Part shown: one piece after another, positions 7,444 through 14,179 of the stretch
Layout: every line of letters starts with the position of its first letter
Position numbering within the stretch: position 1 is the first letter of the stretch
Assembly: GCA_041649335.1 (NCBI GenBank)
Contig: JBAZNF010000015.1
Span: 1-26,216 of the forward strand
Source of the DNA: JBAYGJ01 sp041649335
GTDB lineage: Bacteria; Patescibacteriota; Patescibacteriia; UBA10025; JAHIVO01
Direction: 5' to 3'
Length of the DNA stretch: 26,216 bases
The notes under the pieces: generated by a model
The model's input: only the letters and a program-made list of their open reading frames with translations
Databases searched by the model: none
Told to the model about the DNA's origin: nothing
Translations under genes and position numbers: made by a program

Positions 7444-9075
7444 TCAGTGATTGCTGAACCGGCGATCCTCATCGTCGGGAAGCGTCCAGTAGGTGACGCC
7501 ATGTTCGGATATGACCTGGCGGACTTTTTTGCCGCTGATAGTCGAACCCGACGTGGCGAGGATCATGATGACCCCGGCTTCAATCAGGCGTTCAGCGCCG
7601 TCCGGGAAGGGGAAAAATGAGTCCTGGATGTTCAGAGACCCTTTCGTATCGTGCCCGGCATCCGTCGCCCGCTTGACGGCGAGTTCCGATCCTCCTACCC
7701 GGTCCTGCTGGCCGACCCCGTTTCCGATGAGCATGCGGTCTTTGACCAATGTGGCACAGTTGGAGTTGCTAGTCATGTTGATCGCTTCACCGAAAGCCAA
7801 GGTCTGCTGCTGATCGACACTTAGGTCCGCGCCTTCTTTCACCAAATTGGGATTGGTGACGTTGAAGACTTTAGTGTAGTTGGATCCGGCGATGAAGCCG
7901 CCGCGGATATAGTGGATACGTTCAGCGCGGTCGAGGACGTCCGCAGTCAGGTTTTCGAAGGGGGCGATCATAGCCAGTCCGCTGTGGGTGAGGAATCGGC
8001 ATTTTTCTTCCTTACCTTGCAGGATTTCCTTTGCCGCGCCGTCAATTTCCGGTGCGATAATGCTGTGGAGGATGCGTTTTCGCGGGCCGGTATAGTTGTA
8101 GTAGGCGAGCGTTTCCGCGCAGACCGTGTCCAGTCTGAAGTTGATGATGACGACGGCGCCATGGATAGCGCGCGTATCGCCGTTGATCATATTCTCCAGA
8201 GCTTCCCGCGCCGTACGGCCGAAGGAAGCTCCGCATGGGTTGCCGTGCTTTACTGCGATGGCGATGTAGGGCATAGGCCAGCCGTTGGCCTGGAAGTTGG
8301 CGGCAATATGGGTCAGCACCTGGAGGATCCGCTCGTAATCGCAGTAGTTGACGAAACTGCAGTCGATGCCGCCTTCCTGGATCAGGTGGTCGGGCAGGGA
8401 GAGCGGGTCGCCGCCGTCTGTCGTGTAGACGGTATACGGGCCCATCCAGGCGTTTTCACCTTTCTTATGCTGGCTGACGCGCCGGCCGGTAATGACCTTG
8501 TATCCGCCGCCGCTCAGGAATGAGCAGAGCGGAGCGTAGTACGCGAGAACAGTGAACACGGCTTTTTCGATCAGTTCCTGCCGGAACGTGTCATTGATAG
8601 TGCCATTCGTCTCGAGCTGCTCAAGGACACGCAGCATATCGGCCGGGTCGGTGACGGGTATGCGTCCGCCTTTGGCCGCGGAAAGCAGCATGGTCGGACC
8701 ACCGATGTCCCAGGCTTTGACCACCGACTCAACCGTCGCGTTAGCGGCATTAATGGCCGCATGAAGCGGGTAGAAGTTGATATAGACGATGTCCAGTCTG
8801 CGGATGCCGAGCTGTTCGAGTTCGGCAAGCTCGTCGTCGCCGGTTGCTAAGCATCCAGCGTGCAAGTCGCCATTGAGCGACACCACCTTGTGGTCCAGGA
8901 TCGGACCACGGCCGGTGATGGTGGCAATGTCAATTGCGTCAACATTGCCTTCTTTGAGCTTGCTGACAGTTCCCTTTGAACCGTAAATTGTTCCGCCGAG
9001 TGCACGAATGCGTTCACCGATTCCGATGGCACCCGTCTTATCGGCCAACATCATCAGTACGTTCAGGTTTGGCAT
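7444..9075 (-). CDS. purH: Bifunctional AICAR transformylase / IMP cyclohydrolase
   Basis: 543 aa, the usual length. It catalyses the last two steps to IMP in the cytoplasm. The N-terminal MGS-like cyclohydrolase domain shows YGSKGT (31-36), GRGPILDHKVV (55-65) and WDIGGPTML (122-130). The C-terminal transformylase domain has KHGNPCG (276-282) with the catalytic Lys-His pair, and GNGVGQQDRVGGSELAVKRA further on. The sequence is clearly diverged: the usual C-terminal FTGxRHFRH is replaced by WTLPDDEDRRFSNH, keeping only the final His. A GAGGTG lies 4 nt before the ATG. It sits upstream of purCE but ends in its own terminator; the two are probably co-regulated through matching promoters. No other pur gene is in the window. 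Confidence 0.93.
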   Translation of the reverse strand: MPNLNVLMMLADKTGAIGIGERIRALGGTIYGSKGTVSKLKEGNVDAIDIATITGRGPILDHKVVSLNGDLHAGCLATGDDELAELEQLGIRRLDIVYINFYPLHAAINAANATVESVVKAWDIGGPTMLLSAAKGGRIPVTDPADMLRVLEQLETNGTINDTFRQELIEKAVFTVLAYYAPLCSFLSGGGYKVITGRRVSQHKKGENAWMGPYTVYTTDGGDPLSLPDHLIQEGGIDCSFVNYCDYERILQVLTHIAANFQANGWPMPYIAIAVKHGNPCGASFGRTAREALENMINGDTRAIHGAVVIINFRLDTVCAETLAYYNYTGPRKRILHSIIAPEIDGAAKEILQGKEEKCRFLTHSGLAMIAPFENLTADVLDRAERIHYIRGGFIAGSNYTKVFNVTNPNLVKEGADLSVDQQQTLAFGEAINMTSNSNCATLVKDRMLIGNGVGQQDRVGGSELAVKRATDAGHDTKGSLNIQDSFFPFPDGAERLIEAGVIMILATSGSTISGKKVRQVISEHGVTYWTLPDDEDRRFSNH

Positions 9076-9138
9076 GTTTCACCTCATCTTTCTGATTTCG
9101 AAGAACGTTTAGTGGTTTTTCTGTTTGTGTATTAGGGC

Positions 9139-9168
9139 ACCTTAGCAAGATACCTACAATTTTGTCAA
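9139..9168 (-). promoter_or_regulatory. purH promoter, matching that of purCE
   Basis: On the minus strand: TTGACA (9168-9163), an 18-nt spacer ending TTGC, then TAAGGT (9144-9139) followed by G, with CAAACAGAAA about 11 nt downstream. The leader to the purH ATG is about 60 nt. Confidence 0.6.
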
Positions 9169-9247
9169 CAAGATAAGATGCCAAAAAAGCCACCAAACGC
9201 ATATTTATAGCAGACAGGCAGGGAGGCGAATGAATGACAAAACAGAG

Positions 9248-9322
9248 CGGACCCAAGGGGATTTGAACCCCTGATCTCCTCCGTGACAGGGAGGCGTGTT
9301 AACCGGGCTACACCATAGGTCC
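9248..9322 (-). tRNA. tRNA-Asp (GTC)
   Basis: 75 nt fold to a full cloverleaf: acceptor GGACCTA/TGGGTCC, D-stem GTGT/ACAC, anticodon stem CCTCC/GGAGG with loop CTGTCAC (anticodon GTC), 5-nt variable loop, T-stem AGGGG/CCCCT with loop TTCAAAT. The discriminator base is G, as expected for Asp. CCA is not encoded and must be added. The gene starts 30 nt after the rplT stop codon, so it is probably transcribed with the ribosomal protein genes. The flanks are complementary to each other and extend the acceptor stem by 12 bp. Confidence 0.95.
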
Positions 9323-9351
9323 GCTCTGTTTTGTTTATTGCAAAGCGGTTG

Positions 9352-9696
9352 TTATTTTTTTACCGTCTTAACCAGCTCTTCGAATACTTTCGGTTCGTGC
9401 TCAGCCAGGTAGGCGAGTGATTTCCGGTCCAGGCCAATTTTCGCCTTGTGTATCAGGCCCATGAACCTGCTGTACGAGAGGCCGTACGGACGGACACCGG
9501 CGTTGATCTTGATCTGCCAGAGATGGCGGTATTCCTGTTTTTTCACCTTTCGGCCGCGGTAAGCATGTACGCCAGCCTTCAGGGAGGCGATCCGGGCCTG
9601 CTTGATCTTATTTTTTCGGCCCCAATGGAATCCTTTGGTTTTCTTTAATAAGTTTTTTCGGCGCTTTACATGCGCGGTGCCACGTTTTACTCGCAT
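9352..9696 (-). CDS. rplT: 50S ribosomal protein L20
   Basis: 114 aa, the usual L20 length. It binds 23S rRNA early in large-subunit assembly; in other bacteria it also represses its own operon. Typical motifs are visible: MRVKRGTAHVKRRKNLLK, GFHWGRKNKIKQA, AYRGRKVKKQEYRHLWQIKI, NAGVRPYGLSYSRFM and LDRKSLAYLAEHEPKVFEELV. It starts 1 nt after the rpmI stop codon and has no SD of its own, so translation is likely coupled to rpmI. tRNA-Asp follows 30 nt downstream. Confidence 0.97.
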   Translation of the reverse strand: MRVKRGTAHVKRRKNLLKKTKGFHWGRKNKIKQARIASLKAGVHAYRGRKVKKQEYRHLWQIKINAGVRPYGLSYSRFMGLIHKAKIGLDRKSLAYLAEHEPKVFEELVKTVKK

Positions 9697-9697
9697 A

Positions 9698-9895
9698 TTA
9701 TTGGTACGGGGTTAGTCGTTTAATGATTCGATCAAAATGTCCGGATGTCTGGAGATCGCGCCGTTTGTTTTTCGAGGTAACACCCGATTCACGGGCGTTG
9801 AAATGGTCCTGTCCGGATTTCCGGCGCATCAACCGTTTACCCGCGGTGTAGCGGAATCGTTTTACCGTCGCTTTGTGCGTCTTGATTTTTGGCAT
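9698..9895 (-). CDS. rpmI: 50S ribosomal protein L35
   Basis: 65 aa, the usual length, very basic. The pattern MPKIKTHKATVKRFRYTAGKR followed by HFNARESGVTSKNKRRL-like sequence is that of L35 (here NKRRDLQ). It is the middle gene of the conserved infC-rpmI-rplT order. No SD precedes the ATG. A 117-nt gap separates it from infC; that gap holds a -10-like TATAAT and a hairpin. Confidence 0.95.
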   Translation of the reverse strand: MPKIKTHKATVKRFRYTAGKRLMRRKSGQDHFNARESGVTSKNKRRDLQTSGHFDRIIKRLTPYQ

Positions 9896-9921
9896 GGTGA
9901 TCAGTGATTATTAACACATGA

Positions 9922-9988
9922 ATTATATTACATAAATAGCAGGGAAATTTTATATATTCGTACAGCTTCACTACTGTATGTAGTGCTG
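9922..9988 (-). promoter_or_regulatory. infC-rpmI intergenic element: hairpin and -10 box
   Basis: The hairpin CACTAC/GTAGTG (9969-9974 with 9980-9985, loop TGTAT) extends by CAG/CTG after a bulge. Downstream on the minus strand a perfect TATAAT (9927-9922) has no good -35. It may be an internal promoter for rpmI-rplT, with a leader of about 20 nt. The hairpin could alternatively be a weak processing or autoregulation site; L20 is known to control this operon elsewhere. Confidence 0.35.
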
Positions 9989-10012
9989 AATCGTGAGGAA
10001 AATATATGAGGA

Positions 10013-10528
10013 TTATTTTTTACCGATAACGGCGAATAGCTGCCCACCCATACTGCTGATCGGCTTATCCAGGGCGATCGGGGTTTCTGCGTTCAGGGAA
10101 TCAACAAACTGCTGCATAACTTCTCTGGCCCGCGCCATATGGGCGCGCTCCCGGCCCCGTAACCGTATTTCCAGCTTGACCCGGTCGCCTTTTTCCAGGA
10201 ATTTTTTGGATTGCTGGCGGCGGGTGGCTAGATCGTGGGGACCGATATTGAGCGAAAGTCGGATACCCTTGACCTCAACCTGTTTGACCTTTGATTTCTG
10301 TTTACGCTCCTTTTTTTCCTGCTGGTACTGGTATGACCCGTAATTCAGGATTCGGCAGACTGGCGGCTGGGCGAGAGGGGAAACTTCAACCAGATCTAGG
10401 TCTTTTTCGCGGGCCATTTGCTGAGCGCGGTAGGTTTCCACGACGCCATGCTGGTTGCCGAGCTCATCAATGAGCCTGACCTGCGGCACACGGATGGCGC
10501 CGTTAACGCGTAATTGTTTGGTACTAAT
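10013..10528 (-). CDS. infC: Translation initiation factor IF-3, probable AUU start
   Basis: IF-3 binds the 30S subunit and checks the initiator codon. RLIDELGNQHGVV, EKDLDLVEVSP, PPVCRILNYGSYQYQ and KGIRLSLNIGPHDLATR are characteristic. The first GTG/ATG in frame (10489) would remove the conserved N-terminal RVNGAIRVPQVRLID. The frame is open upstream to a TAA. The only start-like codon before that block is ATT at 10528-10526, giving 171 aa, the usual IF-3 length. AUU is the known autoregulated infC start in E. coli. No SD is visible. It begins 18 nt after the GIY-YIG stop codon. C-terminal IGKK is unremarkable. Confidence 0.92.
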   Translation of the reverse strand: MSTKQLRVNGAIRVPQVRLIDELGNQHGVVETYRAQQMAREKDLDLVEVSPLAQPPVCRILNYGSYQYQQEKKERKQKSKVKQVEVKGIRLSLNIGPHDLATRRQQSKKFLEKGDRVKLEIRLRGRERAHMARAREVMQQFVDSLNAETPIALDKPISSMGGQLFAVIGKK

Positions 10529-10546
10529 TGTTTTAGTCGTTAATGA

Positions 10547-10801
10547 TTAGTTAGTTTTTTTGGTTTGAATTAATTTGAATTTTTTTTCACGCGGCCAGCG
10601 GTGGATTTCTGCTTCTCGCTTTCTGGCTGAGGCTAGCGTCCGGTAAGTTTCGGAATGGAGGATTCTGACCGGCAATCTGGCCCTGGTATAGCGCGCGCCG
10701 CGTCCTTGATTGTGCCGCTGGACCCTAGCTGGTACGTTATTGGTGCAACCAGTATAAAGGGTTTTATCGGAACATTCAAGGATGTAAACGAAATACTTCA
10801 T
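10547..10801 (-). CDS. Small GIY-YIG nuclease-domain protein (YhbQ/UPF0213-like)
   Basis: 84 aa, essentially a lone GIY-YIG domain. The paired motifs are KYFVYILECSDKTLYTGCT (start) and ARVQRHNQGRGARYT with the conserved Arg; the conserved Glu lies in KREAEIHRW. The length and pattern match the YhbQ/UPF0213 group, whose cellular role is not well settled; DNA repair or nuclease activity is proposed for relatives. I take the start at the ATG at 10801, because residues upstream of it in the same frame come from the tmRNA 3' end. SD is weak. It sits between ssrA and infC, 37 nt after the tmRNA CCA. Confidence 0.85.
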   Translation of the reverse strand: MKYFVYILECSDKTLYTGCTNNVPARVQRHNQGRGARYTRARLPVRILHSETYRTLASARKREAEIHRWPREKKFKLIQTKKTN

Positions 10802-10818
10802 GTGGTATTGGGTTGGCA

Positions 10819-10837
10819 CCTTCGCCTTCGGCGAAGG
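10819..10837 (-). other. 8-bp hairpin just after tmRNA 3' end
   Basis: A perfect inverted repeat CCTTCGCC/GGCGAAGG with a 3-nt loop begins 1 nt beyond the encoded CCA. It lacks a U run, so it is probably a 3' processing stop or stabiliser, not a full terminator. Transcription may continue into the GIY-YIG gene and infC. Confidence 0.5.
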
Positions 10838-10838
10838 A

Positions 10839-11237
10839 TGGTGGAAGCGAGGGGTATTGCACCCCTGTCCAGAAAAACATCTCAAAAGTGTCTACGAACA
10901 TAGCCCGCTCTGTTATTTCGGGCCAAACGTATGGAACGGGCAAAACCGCCTAACCCTATCCTTTTATTGTTTAAGGCGCGCGTGAAGGCTAACAGCACGT
11001 CCGATCCCGGTTAATGTCACCGTGGCGTCCTTACCAGGAGTCAGGCGCACGATGGCAGTCGGTTTTTTAGGCGACTGCGAGTGAAGGCATAGCGAATGCC
11101 GAAGCAAACGCGCTCTTCACTTTTGAAACAAATGTATTTGCATTTGTAATTGCCGGTAGCCAGTTTAACGTCGTAGTACAAGCACAGGACGGTTCGCTAC
11201 TTTTGAGGGAGTCTCACTGTCGATTATAAACGCTCCC
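10839..11237 (-). ncRNA. ssrA: Transfer-messenger RNA (tmRNA)
   Basis: 399 nt, one-piece. The 5' end GGGAGCG pairs with CGCTTCC at the 3' end, followed by A and an encoded CCA. The third pair is G-U, the alanine identity mark. AATCGACAG shortly after the 5' end matches the conserved start of tmRNA. The 3' tRNA-like part has T-stem AGGGG/CCCCT with loop TGCAATA, and upstream TTTTTCTGGACA resembles the same place in other tmRNAs. Internal pairing blocks around the tag are consistent with pseudoknots. The tag frame is at 11067-11141. smpB, its protein partner, lies directly upstream on the same strand. I see no convincing promoter at the 5' end, so it may be processed from a smpB transcript. Confidence 0.93.
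11067..11141 (-). other. tmRNA proteolysis-tag reading frame
   Basis: 24 codons plus TAA, starting GCA AAT ACA TTT (A-N-T-F) and ending CTC GCA GTC GCC TAA (L-A-V-A). Reading it all: ANTFVSKVKSAFA, then SAFAMPSLAVA. With the alanine carried by tmRNA the added tag would be 25 residues. The LAVA end is a typical protease-recognition end. The tag is longer than the classical E. coli one (11 residues in total). Confidence 0.85.
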
Positions 11238-11244
11238 ATATTTT

Positions 11245-11391
11245 TTAAAGGGACACCTTCGGTTTCCCTTCATCATATTCTTTCCATTGTTTGTATCGCT
11301 CGGCCCGGCCGCGTCCACCTTGCTGCCATAAGGCAGGTGGGCGGGTAAGCGTGGCCTCGCGATGATTAAACCAATTGGAAAAGGAAGGCAA
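11245..11391 (-). CDS. Orphan reading frame between smpB and ssrA, -1 frame of smpB
   Basis: The 174 bases between smpB and ssrA hold a protein-like frame. From a possible TTG at 11391 it encodes 48 aa: LPSFSNWFNHREATL, then TRPPALWQQGGRGR, then AERYKQWKEYDEGKPKVSL. It stays open back into the end of smpB, where it is the -1 frame. The composition (Trp, Tyr, Arg, Glu) looks coding rather than random. No ATG and no SD are present. It ends in a hairpin-forming region 7 nt before the tmRNA 5' end. Options are a remnant gene, a frameshifted SmpB extension, or chance. I recognise no family. Confidence 0.3.
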   Translation of the reverse strand: MPSFSNWFNHREATLTRPPALWQQGGRGRAERYKQWKEYDEGKPKVSL

Positions 11392-11411
11392 TGAAAGATA
11401 ACCGAGGGGGT

Positions 11412-11861
11412 TTAATTTTTGTGACGCATGAGACGTTGGATGTCCCGGTCAGTTTCCCGCTTTTTGATTTTATCGCGCTTGTCGTAGGCTTTTTGACCAC
11501 GACAAACTCCGATGCTTAACTTGATCAGGCTCCCCTTAGTATAGACAGAAATGGGCAAAACTGTCAACCCCTTAGCCTTGAGTTTTCCGATCAATTCCCC
11601 CGTTTCTTTGCGTTTTAAAAGCAGCTTGCGTTCACGGTTAGGCGGGTATGGTTCCTGACCGGCGGCAGAGGGGTACGGGGAGACGTGACAGTTGATCAGC
11701 CACAGTTCATTGTTCCGTACAGACACATAGCTGCCATTCAGGTTGCAGTGGCCGGTTTTGATGGATTTAACCTCCGCACCGAATAAAACCAACCCCGCCT
11801 CGTATTTGTCGAGGATTTCATATCCATGCAGTCCGCGTTTGTTGTGGGCTAATGAGGGCAT
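11412..11861 (-). CDS. smpB: SsrA-binding protein SmpB
   Basis: 149 aa, near the usual length. It binds tmRNA and brings it to stalled ribosomes for trans-translation. Motifs: NKRGLHGYEILDKYEAGLVL, GAEVKSIKTG, NLNGSYV, NRERKLLLKRKE, KGLTVLPISVYTKG, and the C-terminal tail KAYDKRDKIKKRETDRDIQR that reads the empty mRNA channel. It lies upstream of ssrA on the same strand, as in many bacteria. No SD precedes the ATG. TATGAT lies only 9 nt before it, so the transcript may be almost leaderless. The stop codon TAA follows CAC AAA AAT, a possible slip site. Confidence 0.96.
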   Translation of the reverse strand: MPSLAHNKRGLHGYEILDKYEAGLVLFGAEVKSIKTGHCNLNGSYVSVRNNELWLINCHVSPYPSAAGQEPYPPNRERKLLLKRKETGELIGKLKAKGLTVLPISVYTKGSLIKLSIGVCRGQKAYDKRDKIKKRETDRDIQRLMRHKN

Positions 11862-11920
11862 TGTACTTTAATCATATAGTAATTCCCGATAAACCAAAAG
11901 TGCAGGTTTATATATCCAAA

Positions 11921-11950
11921 CTCAGCGCAGGCCAGAAAGCCTGCGCTGAG
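11921..11950 (-). terminator. Terminator hairpin after the beta-propeller gene
   Basis: A perfect 12-bp GC-rich stem (11921-11932 with 11939-11950), loop CAGAAA. On the minus strand it is followed by UUUGGAUAUAUAAA, a weak U run. It begins 15 nt after the propeller stop codon and precedes the smpB promoter region. Confidence 0.7.
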
Positions 11951-11965
11951 AGATGAACAATTCGG

Positions 11966-14179
11966 TTATTTCAATTCAATGCTTCCTTGGTCGGCCAGGT
12001 CGGTCAGGCTGTTGATCCCGATCTTTTTCTGTGACAGGGAATACAGGCTGCCATCAATAAACAGGTTGCGGGAGATGGCGGTATCGCCGCCGTAGTAATA
12101 GCCGCTTTTCAGGGCTTGCTGGTTGTTTTCGTCATGGGTAATTCGGCCCTTGAGTGTGAGCCCGTTCGTTAAGGTGATGTTATATACGTATGAGCCTTGG
12201 AAGACGAACTGTCCGTATGCATTCGCTGCGGAATTTGCCGCGGATTTTTGCGCGTCAGTCAGTTCGGCCAACGTCACTGGAATGACCAGCAGGTTTTTTT
12301 CTTTATCAAACAGGAATGCCTTGTGGTCGGTCAATGCCGGGGAATCCGTACCGCGGTCGCCGATGACCGTTGTGAACATTTCTTTCGGATTGGTTACGTC
12401 ACTGACGTCGAAAATGGCCATCTTCAGCCCCTGGTACCAGGCGAAATCTCCTTCTTCCGCTTCAACTGTATCTTTGCCGATGCCGATGATGTGTGTGTCG
12501 TCATACGGGTGGAGGTAATCGGAAAATCCGGGGATTTTCAGCTGTCCGAGCACTTTTGGATCCGTTGGGTCGGACAGGTCGACGGTGAAGAGAGGGTCGA
12601 CTTTCTTGAATGTCACCAGGTACGCCCGATCGCCCATGAAACGTGTGGAATAGAATTTTTCGCCCGGCGCTAGCTCGGTCAGTGCGCCGACCTGTTTCAG
12701 GTCCTTGTCCAGCATGAAAACATTGTTCGTGGCGGTGCTGTTCTGCCGGCTGACATAACCGGTGGTGGTGGCGATGCGGAAATAGCCGTTGTATTCGTCC
12801 ATGGAAAACTGGTTCAGGATAGTCCCGGGTACTTCGGTGGTCCCTTGGTAGGCGATGCTGTCCTGGTTCAGGTTGAATTTGAATATTCCCGTTTTTTCCG
12901 TCGGTTGGCGGCCGGTTATTTTATCGATGAACCCGGCTTCGTAGGCATCCCATGTCGTGTTGGCGATATACAGGTTATTGGTCGAGGCGTAGACGTTTTG
13001 CGAGGAACCAAGGATCGTCTCTTTAGTGATGTCTTTCGTGTAATCATCAATCGGCAGGCCGATCACGGATACGTACTGGTTGGACGAAATTGGGTCAATA
13101 TATTGGACATCGGCGCAGCCGACCAGCGGCTCGGACGTGACTGAAGTGTCCGTTGCGGTGGCCGGGATGTCTTTATAGAGCGGGACCGGCAGGGGATTCT
13201 CTTCTTCCAGAAGCCGGTAGTCGGGGTAGGTATTGAGGATGAAATACACATATTTTCCTATTTTTCTCGAGGTATTGTACGATCCCTCGAATTCCAGTTC
13301 CCGCTTCTGGACGGGGTTGGCCGGGTCAGTCAGATCGTACACTTCAACGAACGTTACGGAGGTTGATCCGTAATAGGGGTAGATATCCGGCACTGGCACC
13401 CCTGACGGCGCTGCCGCTGATCCACTGGTTCCGGAACCGCTTGCTTCTGCGGTGTTGTCGGTTTCCAATAACGGACGGAGGTCCGAATAGCGCTGGCCGA
13501 ACACCATGATATTATTACCGTCGATAAATATTTCCTGCGGTGTACTGTTCGCCTCATACGTGATTTTACCGACGATCCCGGCGTCAGTTACCGGATAGGC
13601 CTTGGCGATGTACACGGTGGTGCCGGAGATGTTGTATATGTAAGTCCCGTCAGTTTTTACTGTATCTGCTTCATCCACGCCGGCTACCTGGATGTTGGTC
13701 TGGGAATAGTCAGTGGCGTTTTCTGCCACCGGAGCGGCCGCAGGTGCGGTAGCTGTTGATTTTTGAGTCGTTGACCCAATCCCCAGTGCCGTATCTTCGG
13801 CGAAATAGCGGTTGCTTGTGTTTTGGTTGGTTTTTAAAGTTTTTGTCAGGTCGGCGCACGAAGCAAAGGTCGGCAATGGGGCGGTTTGCGGTTTGATATT
13901 GGCCGCCCCGAAAAATTGGGGGTTGCTTGGGTTGATAAACGCGGTGATGGCAAAGGCCGCGACCATCACGACCAGCGCCGCACTGCCGAACCCGAAGATG
14001 ATTTTTCGGTATGTATAGTCCATAAATGTGTTCCTGGCCGGACGTTGTTGGTGCGTCCGGTATTCATTGATTAAATTATTTTTTAAGGCGTGGGAAAACC
14101 GGGCTGACGGCACGGCGTCCGGAGATGCGGCCCGCAGTTTCTTGATGATTTGTTGTTCGTTCGTATCAAAATCGTTCAT
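11966..14179 (-). CDS. Membrane-anchored beta-propeller protein (PF09826-like), partner of the sigma factor
   Basis: 737 aa. Residues 1-58 are cytoplasmic, charged and helical-looking; 59-82 form one membrane helix; the rest is outside. The motif TNIQVAGVDEADTVKTDG (161-178) is the signature of the C-terminal beta-propeller family related to WD40 (PF09826). Propeller-like blocks follow: VTFVEVYDLTDPANPVQKRELEF, LFTVDLSDPTDPKVLGQL, MAIFDVSDVTNPKEMF. The start codon overlaps the sigma-factor stop codon (ATGA), implying coupled translation. A sigma factor followed by a membrane protein with a short cytoplasmic N-terminus is the usual layout of a sigma/anti-sigma pair. I infer that residues 1-58 bind the sigma factor; no zinc motif is present. 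A sensor of envelope state is plausible. Confidence 0.8.
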   Translation of the reverse strand: MNDFDTNEQQIIKKLRAASPDAVPSARFSHALKNNLINEYRTHQQRPARNTFMDYTYRKIIFGFGSAALVVMVAAFAITAFINPSNPQFFGAANIKPQTAPLPTFASCADLTKTLKTNQNTSNRYFAEDTALGIGSTTQKSTATAPAAAPVAENATDYSQTNIQVAGVDEADTVKTDGTYIYNISGTTVYIAKAYPVTDAGIVGKITYEANSTPQEIFIDGNNIMVFGQRYSDLRPLLETDNTAEASGSGTSGSAAAPSGVPVPDIYPYYGSTSVTFVEVYDLTDPANPVQKRELEFEGSYNTSRKIGKYVYFILNTYPDYRLLEEENPLPVPLYKDIPATATDTSVTSEPLVGCADVQYIDPISSNQYVSVIGLPIDDYTKDITKETILGSSQNVYASTNNLYIANTTWDAYEAGFIDKITGRQPTEKTGIFKFNLNQDSIAYQGTTEVPGTILNQFSMDEYNGYFRIATTTGYVSRQNSTATNNVFMLDKDLKQVGALTELAPGEKFYSTRFMGDRAYLVTFKKVDPLFTVDLSDPTDPKVLGQLKIPGFSDYLHPYDDTHIIGIGKDTVEAEEGDFAWYQGLKMAIFDVSDVTNPKEMFTTVIGDRGTDSPALTDHKAFLFDKEKNLLVIPVTLAELTDAQKSAANSAANAYGQFVFQGSYVYNITLTNGLTLKGRITHDENNQQALKSGYYYGGDTAISRNLFIDGSLYSLSQKKIGINSLTDLADQGSIELK

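Noticed and set aside
7912..8523. Plus-strand 203-codon frame opposite purH
   Set aside because: Antisense shadow of PurH; no SD, promoter or recognisable domain.
10487..10489. GTG as infC start
   Set aside because: It would drop the conserved IF-3 N-terminal segment that is encoded directly upstream.
10819..10837. Hairpin after ssrA as an intrinsic terminator
   Set aside because: Strong stem but no U run on the transcribed strand; kept only as a structural element.
10850..10866. T-arm-like sequence taken alone as a tRNA
   Set aside because: It is the 3' tRNA-like domain of the tmRNA; no separate cloverleaf forms.
10655..10903. 82-codon plus-strand frame over the GIY-YIG gene and tmRNA end
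   Set aside because: Antisense shadow of a clear GIY-YIG domain and of structured RNA.
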